Below are positions 6,385 through 7,065 of a DNA stretch of 7,065 bases, one piece after another (the first letter of the stretch is position 1; every line of letters begins with the position of its first letter). The translations under genes and the position numbers were made by a program. Source of the stretch: CAYMAZ01 sp964428185 (GTDB taxonomy: Bacteria; Bacteroidota; Bacteroidia; Bacteroidales; DTU049); the NCBI GenBank assembly GCA_964428185.1, contig CAYRXH010000112.1, forward strand, positions 1-7,065. The letters are read 5' to 3'. The notes under the pieces are model-generated. The model was given only the letters and a program-made list of their open reading frames with translations. It did no database searches and had not been told where the DNA came from.

Positions 6385-7027
6385 TTTTATGGGAGTTGGA
6401 ATGCAGAAAACATATCACTACAGAATTATGGATTTTGCTGCCATCAATGGGAAGCTTGCAACAGATTGCCATGATGCAATTCTGCAAATGAAAATGATGG
6501 GTCAAAAGGGCGTTGAGAGCCAGTATCTTGAGGCATTGCTTTGGGCAGAACAGAGCGAGGGCGGAGAAGGGAGCGAGAGTCCGGGTGTACCTCCTGATAT
6601 GAATTATATTTTCTACTCATTAATTAGTTACTTTTTGGGAAATGATGAAGATGCTTTAAAAGCATTTCAATATTATTGGTGGGGTGGTGGCAATATGCAG
6701 CTTACAAACTTCCAGTTCAATGAAATTTCAAAAAAGATTATTTCTGGGGATATTAAAATTGAAAATAATCTTGGTTGCTTTGAAAAAATTCCTGATTATT
6801 CAATTTATGAAATTAATACCAACGGGACAAGTTTTGAAAACTGGATAGGAAGAGCTTATATTATACAAGACAATAGAACAGGTGAGTATGTTGGATTTTT
6901 TGATAAATATGATTTTGATTGGGATCTAGGAAGAGGTACAATCAATAATTTAAAAACAATTGCAGTTTCAATTGCTTCTTGGTCAAGTTCCTCTGCAAGT
7001 TCTTATTATATTTATTATTGGAAATAA
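6080..7027 (+). CDS. Orphan RHS tip cassette (core fragment + alternative tip)
   Basis: From ATG 6080 this is 315 residues. Residues 1-102 repeat the end of the RHS core (MLIDQNRSV..., RLYDPIVGRMFNADPF, DPSG at 99-102), and 103-315 form a tip unrelated to that of the upstream gene. It lacks the FG-GAP, YD-shell and HLGS parts, so it is a displaced cassette rather than a working secreted protein. The first Met matches an internal Met (1323) of the full protein. In-frame upstream starts exist (ATG 6068, ATG 6059, TTG 6020), but they only read the end of the immunity gene in another frame. No ribosome site is evident, and translation, if any, could be coupled to the upstream stop. Recombination with the upstream core would make it the active tip. 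Expression in its present place is uncertain. Confidence 0.75.
   Translation: MLIDQNRSVVDERSFDAWGRNRNPVNWTYSSVPAMLITNRGYTTHEHLTDYGIVNMNGRLYDPIVGRMFNADPFIANPNSSQDYNRYSYVRNNPLRYTDPSGFMGVGMQKTYHYRIMDFAAINGKLATDCHDAILQMKMMGQKGVESQYLEALLWAEQSEGGEGSESPGVPPDMNYIFYSLISYFLGNDEDALKAFQYYWWGGGNMQLTNFQFNEISKKIISGDIKIENNLGCFEKIPDYSIYEINTNGTSFENWIGRAYIIQDNRTGEYVGFFDKYDFDWDLGRGTINNLKTIAVSIASWSSSSASSYYIYYWK
6386..7024 (+). other. Alternative effector tip of the orphan cassette
   Basis: This is the 213-residue segment after DPSG. A short helical part (YHYRIMDFAAINGKLATDCH, DAILQMKMMG) leads through an acidic/Gly/Ser linker (SEGGEGSESPGVPPDMN) to an aromatic-rich middle (FQYYWWGGGNMQL). A compact C-terminal domain follows with GRAYIIQDNRTGEYVGFFDKYDFDWDLGRG and an ending rich in Ser and Tyr. 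The acidic/aromatic patch DKYDFDWD (residues 275-282) is the most distinctive motif. I recall similar 'GFYD.YDFD' endings in other Bacteroidota RHS tips, but I cannot name an activity. It could be an enzyme toxin, or a structural or processing domain. No known catalytic triad is recognisable. Confidence 0.5.
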
Positions 7028-7065
7028 TGAAAAAAAAGCATATTCTAATTATTTTATGTATATCT
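7027..7065 (+). CDS. Start of a downstream gene, signal peptide visible (partial)
   Basis: An ATG at 7027-7029 shares its A with the TAA stop of the orphan cassette (TAATG arrangement), which suggests coupled translation. The 13 codons visible before the window ends read MKKKHILIILCIS: a basic start and a hydrophobic core containing a Cys, typical of the beginning of a Sec or lipoprotein signal peptide. By position it is the likely immunity gene of the orphan tip, exported to the envelope. Only the first 39 bases are present, so family and function cannot be judged. Confidence 0.6.
   Translation, partial: MKKKHILIILCIS

Overview
The window looks like an accessory, recombination-prone stretch of a Bacteroidota-type genome. 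The reasons are low G+C, no clear Shine-Dalgarno sequences before any start, and a very large RHS/YD-repeat protein with FG-GAP/VCBS-like repeats and the 'RLYDP-iVGRm-adPf-N-YsYv-NNPlrytDPSG' type of RHS-associated core. No rRNA, tRNA or CRISPR is visible, and I see no credible minus-strand gene. The taxonomic call is inferred from protein style only.

Layout, left to right. (1) Bases 2-236 hold an inner piece of the N-terminal half of an RHS/SpvB-like gene, cut by the window edge and carrying an apparent frameshift or nonsense lesion near 42-51. (2) Bases 237-447 are a 211-bp MITE-like insertion with 15-bp perfect terminal inverted repeats and a 5-bp ATAAA target duplication. Removing the element and one ATAAA copy joins the reading frame of part 1 to the large downstream ORF, so the element interrupts the RHS gene. 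(3) Bases 468-5624 are the remaining 1718 codons of that gene: six Ca-binding-like DxNGDGxxD motifs, a SpvB/TcdB-like middle part, a YD-repeat shell, the RHS core ending in DPSG, and a 293-residue glycine-rich variable C-terminal tip. (4) Bases 5635-6078 encode a small protein with two predicted membrane segments, placed where the immunity gene for the tip is expected. (5) Bases 6079-7027 are an 'orphan' RHS tip cassette: a second copy of the last ~100 residues of the RHS core, fused at the same DPSG to a different 213-residue tip. (6) From 7027 a further gene begins, sharing one base with the orphan stop; its 13 visible codons look like a signal peptide, and it may encode the orphan tip's immunity protein.

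The genes read together as a polymorphic toxin locus of RHS type. A big secreted or encapsulating shell carries one effector tip with a cognate immunity gene, and a silent alternative tip plus probable immunity gene lies behind it. The two core copies share a perfect 156-bp block ending in the DPSG codons. Recombination within it would delete exactly 1643 bp and fuse the alternative tip to the shell in frame. The 5' damage means the full-length shell is probably no longer made from this locus, unless a truncated form starts near or inside the insertion. Neither tip could be assigned with confidence to a known toxin family, and the toxin and immunity roles are inferred from position.
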